A stretch of DNA of 8,413 bases. Origin: Desulfobacteraceae bacterium (GTDB lineage Bacteria; Desulfobacterota; DSM-4660; Desulfatiglandales; B25-G16). Position 1 is the stretch's first letter. The number at the start of each line of letters is the position of its first letter. Positions 6,744-8,413 of the stretch are shown one piece after another. The notes under the pieces were generated by a model, which was not told the origin of the DNA, made no database searches, and saw only the letters and a list, made by a program, of their open reading frames with translations. The stretch is taken from the NCBI GenBank assembly GCA_030669265.1, contig DAOVDY010000020.1, positions 1 to 8,413 of the forward strand, read 5' to 3'. The translations under genes and the position numbers were made by a program.

Positions 6744-8297
6744 ATGTCAGAATTTTTCAAGCTTATCGGAGTCGAACTGCAAGACATTTCGGTATTGCTA
6801 TTTTTTGCCACAGCAATTGGTTTCCTTTTGATAATCTTAGCATGCCGATTGGTAGGACGTATTGTTCCCTTTAGGCAGCACCGAAAAATCGTCTGGATGC
6901 TTGATATAGTATTATTGCCCACATTAATACTCAGCATTGGACTTCTTTTTAACAAAATTATCGGATTTGAAGTGCGGGCCTTTAGCCAGAATCTACGCGT
7001 ACTCACTGCAACCCTTCTCTGGCTTATAGGTGCATGGCTGTTTACAAGAGGCCTGGAACTCTTTCTATGGACAACGGGCTTTAAAAAAGCAACGGGTTCC
7101 GAACCCCCGCGTTTACTCCGCGGCTTGGTTACTATTGCGATTTATGTTTTGGCCTTTTATGGAATATTAACCTTTGTTTTTGAGCGTCCAGTCACTGGTT
7201 TACTAGTCTCTACAGGTATTGTAGCTGGTGTCCTTGGTCTTGCCATGCAAAACGTTCTGTCTGATCTATTTGCAGGTCTTGCGATTACAATTGAAAATCC
7301 TTACAACCTGGGTGACTGGATCGAACTCAAGGACGGCACAATGGGAAGGGTGATGGACATTAGCTGGCGATCGACGCGATTGCTATCCTGGAATAACAGT
7401 ATATATGTTGTGCCGAACAATGTTGCAGCAAGTAGTATTGTTCATAATTACGATTTGCCTGATAAGCGGTATGCGTACTGGTTCTATGTGTCTGTTGACA
7501 GCGAAATTCCCCTCAACATGGTACGTCAGTTGCTTTTGGAGGCTGCTCTGAGTTGTAAAAGCGTACTCAAAAACCCCCTTCCCGCTGTGAGGGTTGGAGA
7601 TATTACGAGTCAACCTTTTACATACATGGTTTATGTCTACTTTGTGGACTTTCCTTCACACTGGGCTGCAAAGAGTGATCTTTTTTCATGTATTCAATCC
7701 TCTCTAGCCAGATCCGGTATCTCACCAAGCGCCATAAAATATGAGATTGCTACGCGAGAAGCTCCGATAGCTGAAGTGAAGGAGCCAACCATTGGGGAAT
7801 ACCTCCATAGAGTTCCTATTTTTCAAACCTTATCCGCGAATGAAATCGAAGAGCTCGCTAGCTCATGTGAAATTCAGTCGTTTGACGCAGGAGAAATGCT
7901 TATACGAGAAGGTGATTCAGACAGCTCTCTCTTTGTGATCTCCTCAGGTGTTGTTTCAATCGTCAAGAAAGACAGTAAAGGACAACACATTGAGCTATCT
8001 CGGTTGGGTAACAGTGAGTGCTTTGGAGAAATGTCACTTCTTACTGGTGAGCCACGTTCAGCAACTGCGAAAGCCATTACATATGTTGAGGCAATTAAAG
8101 TTCCTAAGGAAGCTTTGGGAATGCTTTTCAACATGAAACCAGAACTCAGTAAAGAGCTGGCTGATATTATGGCCGCGCGGCGCGCTCAAACGGAAGGTCT
8201 CATTGATTCCAAAGGCATGCGGTCCGATTCGCGATCGATAAAGACTTATGCAAAAGAGGTTTTATCCAAGATTCGTTCTTTCTTTTCTTTGGATTAA
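6744..8297 (+). CDS. MscS-family channel with C-terminal cyclic-nucleotide-binding domain (bCNG-type)
   Basis: A 517-residue inner-membrane channel. Five hydrophobic segments are visible (about 15-38, 49-74, 85-108, 125-146 and 152-182). The last, with GIVAGVLGLAMQNVLSDLFAG and then ENPYNLGDWIEL, is the MscS pore helix and the start of the beta domain. The soluble MscS vestibule runs to about 335. A CAP-type domain follows (about 357-480) from PIFQTLSANEIEEL, with its phosphate-binding cassette FGEMSLLTGEPRSATAKA (427-444); Glu429 and Arg438, the residues that hold ribose and cyclic phosphate, are both present. In this family (bacterial cyclic-nucleotide-gated MscS homologues) ligand, rather than tension, is thought to gate the pore; known members mostly respond to cAMP. 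Ser439 stands at the position where Ala favours cAMP and Thr favours cGMP, so the ligand is open. The gene is monocistronic as far as seen, with its own promoter region and a clear GGAGA site. Confidence 0.94.
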   Translation: MSEFFKLIGVELQDISVLLFFATAIGFLLIILACRLVGRIVPFRQHRKIVWMLDIVLLPTLILSIGLLFNKIIGFEVRAFSQNLRVLTATLLWLIGAWLFTRGLELFLWTTGFKKATGSEPPRLLRGLVTIAIYVLAFYGILTFVFERPVTGLLVSTGIVAGVLGLAMQNVLSDLFAGLAITIENPYNLGDWIELKDGTMGRVMDISWRSTRLLSWNNSIYVVPNNVAASSIVHNYDLPDKRYAYWFYVSVDSEIPLNMVRQLLLEAALSCKSVLKNPLPAVRVGDITSQPFTYMVYVYFVDFPSHWAAKSDLFSCIQSSLARSGISPSAIKYEIATREAPIAEVKEPTIGEYLHRVPIFQTLSANEIEELASSCEIQSFDAGEMLIREGDSDSSLFVISSGVVSIVKKDSKGQHIELSRLGNSECFGEMSLLTGEPRSATAKAITYVEAIKVPKEALGMLFNMKPELSKELADIMAARRAQTEGLIDSKGMRSDSRSIKTYAKEVLSKIRSFFSLD

Positions 8298-8413
8298 CCT
8301 TACTCATTCCAATTACTACTTCAAATTCATGGCTTTTCCAAATAAACAGATTTGTATCAGTTAAGCAAATGCCATCCTCTACCATTATCGAAATAAACCT
8401 TCATGCCCATTCT
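8298..8413. other. Right-edge non-coding stretch
   Basis: The 116 nt after the channel gene are AT-rich, and I saw no strong hairpin terminator or promoter. On the minus strand a frame is open from the window edge to TGA at 8359-8357 (18 codons), so it could be the tail of a converging gene beyond the window. That is too short to call. Confidence 0.4.

Noticed and set aside
8357..8413. Open minus-strand frame at the right edge ending in TGA, as the tail of a converging gene.
   Set aside because: Eighteen codons with no recognisable motif cannot be distinguished from chance.

Overview
The window holds seven protein-coding genes and no RNA gene, insertion sequence or CRISPR array that I can recognise. 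The DNA is AT-rich, gene spacing is tight, and the proteins are bacterial. A GspE/PilB-type ATPase and an MscS-type channel suit a Gram-negative (diderm) bacterium. The combination of a TtcA-like protein, a second-type YchF-like protein and a GAF-fused secretion ATPase reminds me of anaerobic Planctomycetes or Deltaproteobacteria. That placement is an impression, not a proof.

Left block (1-2531, + strand): the 3' end of a TtcA-like PP-loop tRNA-thiolation enzyme, cut by the window edge; then a YchF-like P-loop protein with strongly altered nucleotide-binding motifs but an intact C-terminal TGS domain; then argC for arginine biosynthesis. The gaps are 27 and 4 nt, so these three probably share a transcript.

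Middle (2562-4883, - strand): one large gene converging on argC. It encodes a GspE/PilB-family assembly ATPase with a GAF sensor domain at its N-terminus and a degenerate MshEN-like domain between the sensor and the motor. No other pilus or type II secretion gene is present, so it is an orphan motor here.

Right block (5068-8297, + strand): tatD and a maf-family gene overlap by 4 nt and are divergent from the ATPase gene. After a 261-nt gap with two candidate promoters comes a 517-residue MscS-type channel with a C-terminal cyclic-nucleotide-binding domain (bCNG-type).

Most of the window is ordinary housekeeping: tRNA modification, arginine synthesis, a DNase and nucleotide clean-up. The less ordinary parts are the two proteins that look built to respond to small cytoplasmic ligands: the GAF-motor fusion, whose GAF carries an almost complete NKFDE signature, and the cyclic-nucleotide-gated MscS channel. 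The YchF-like protein with a broken P-loop is the third item worth a second look. I found no clear evidence of an entirely new multi-gene system.
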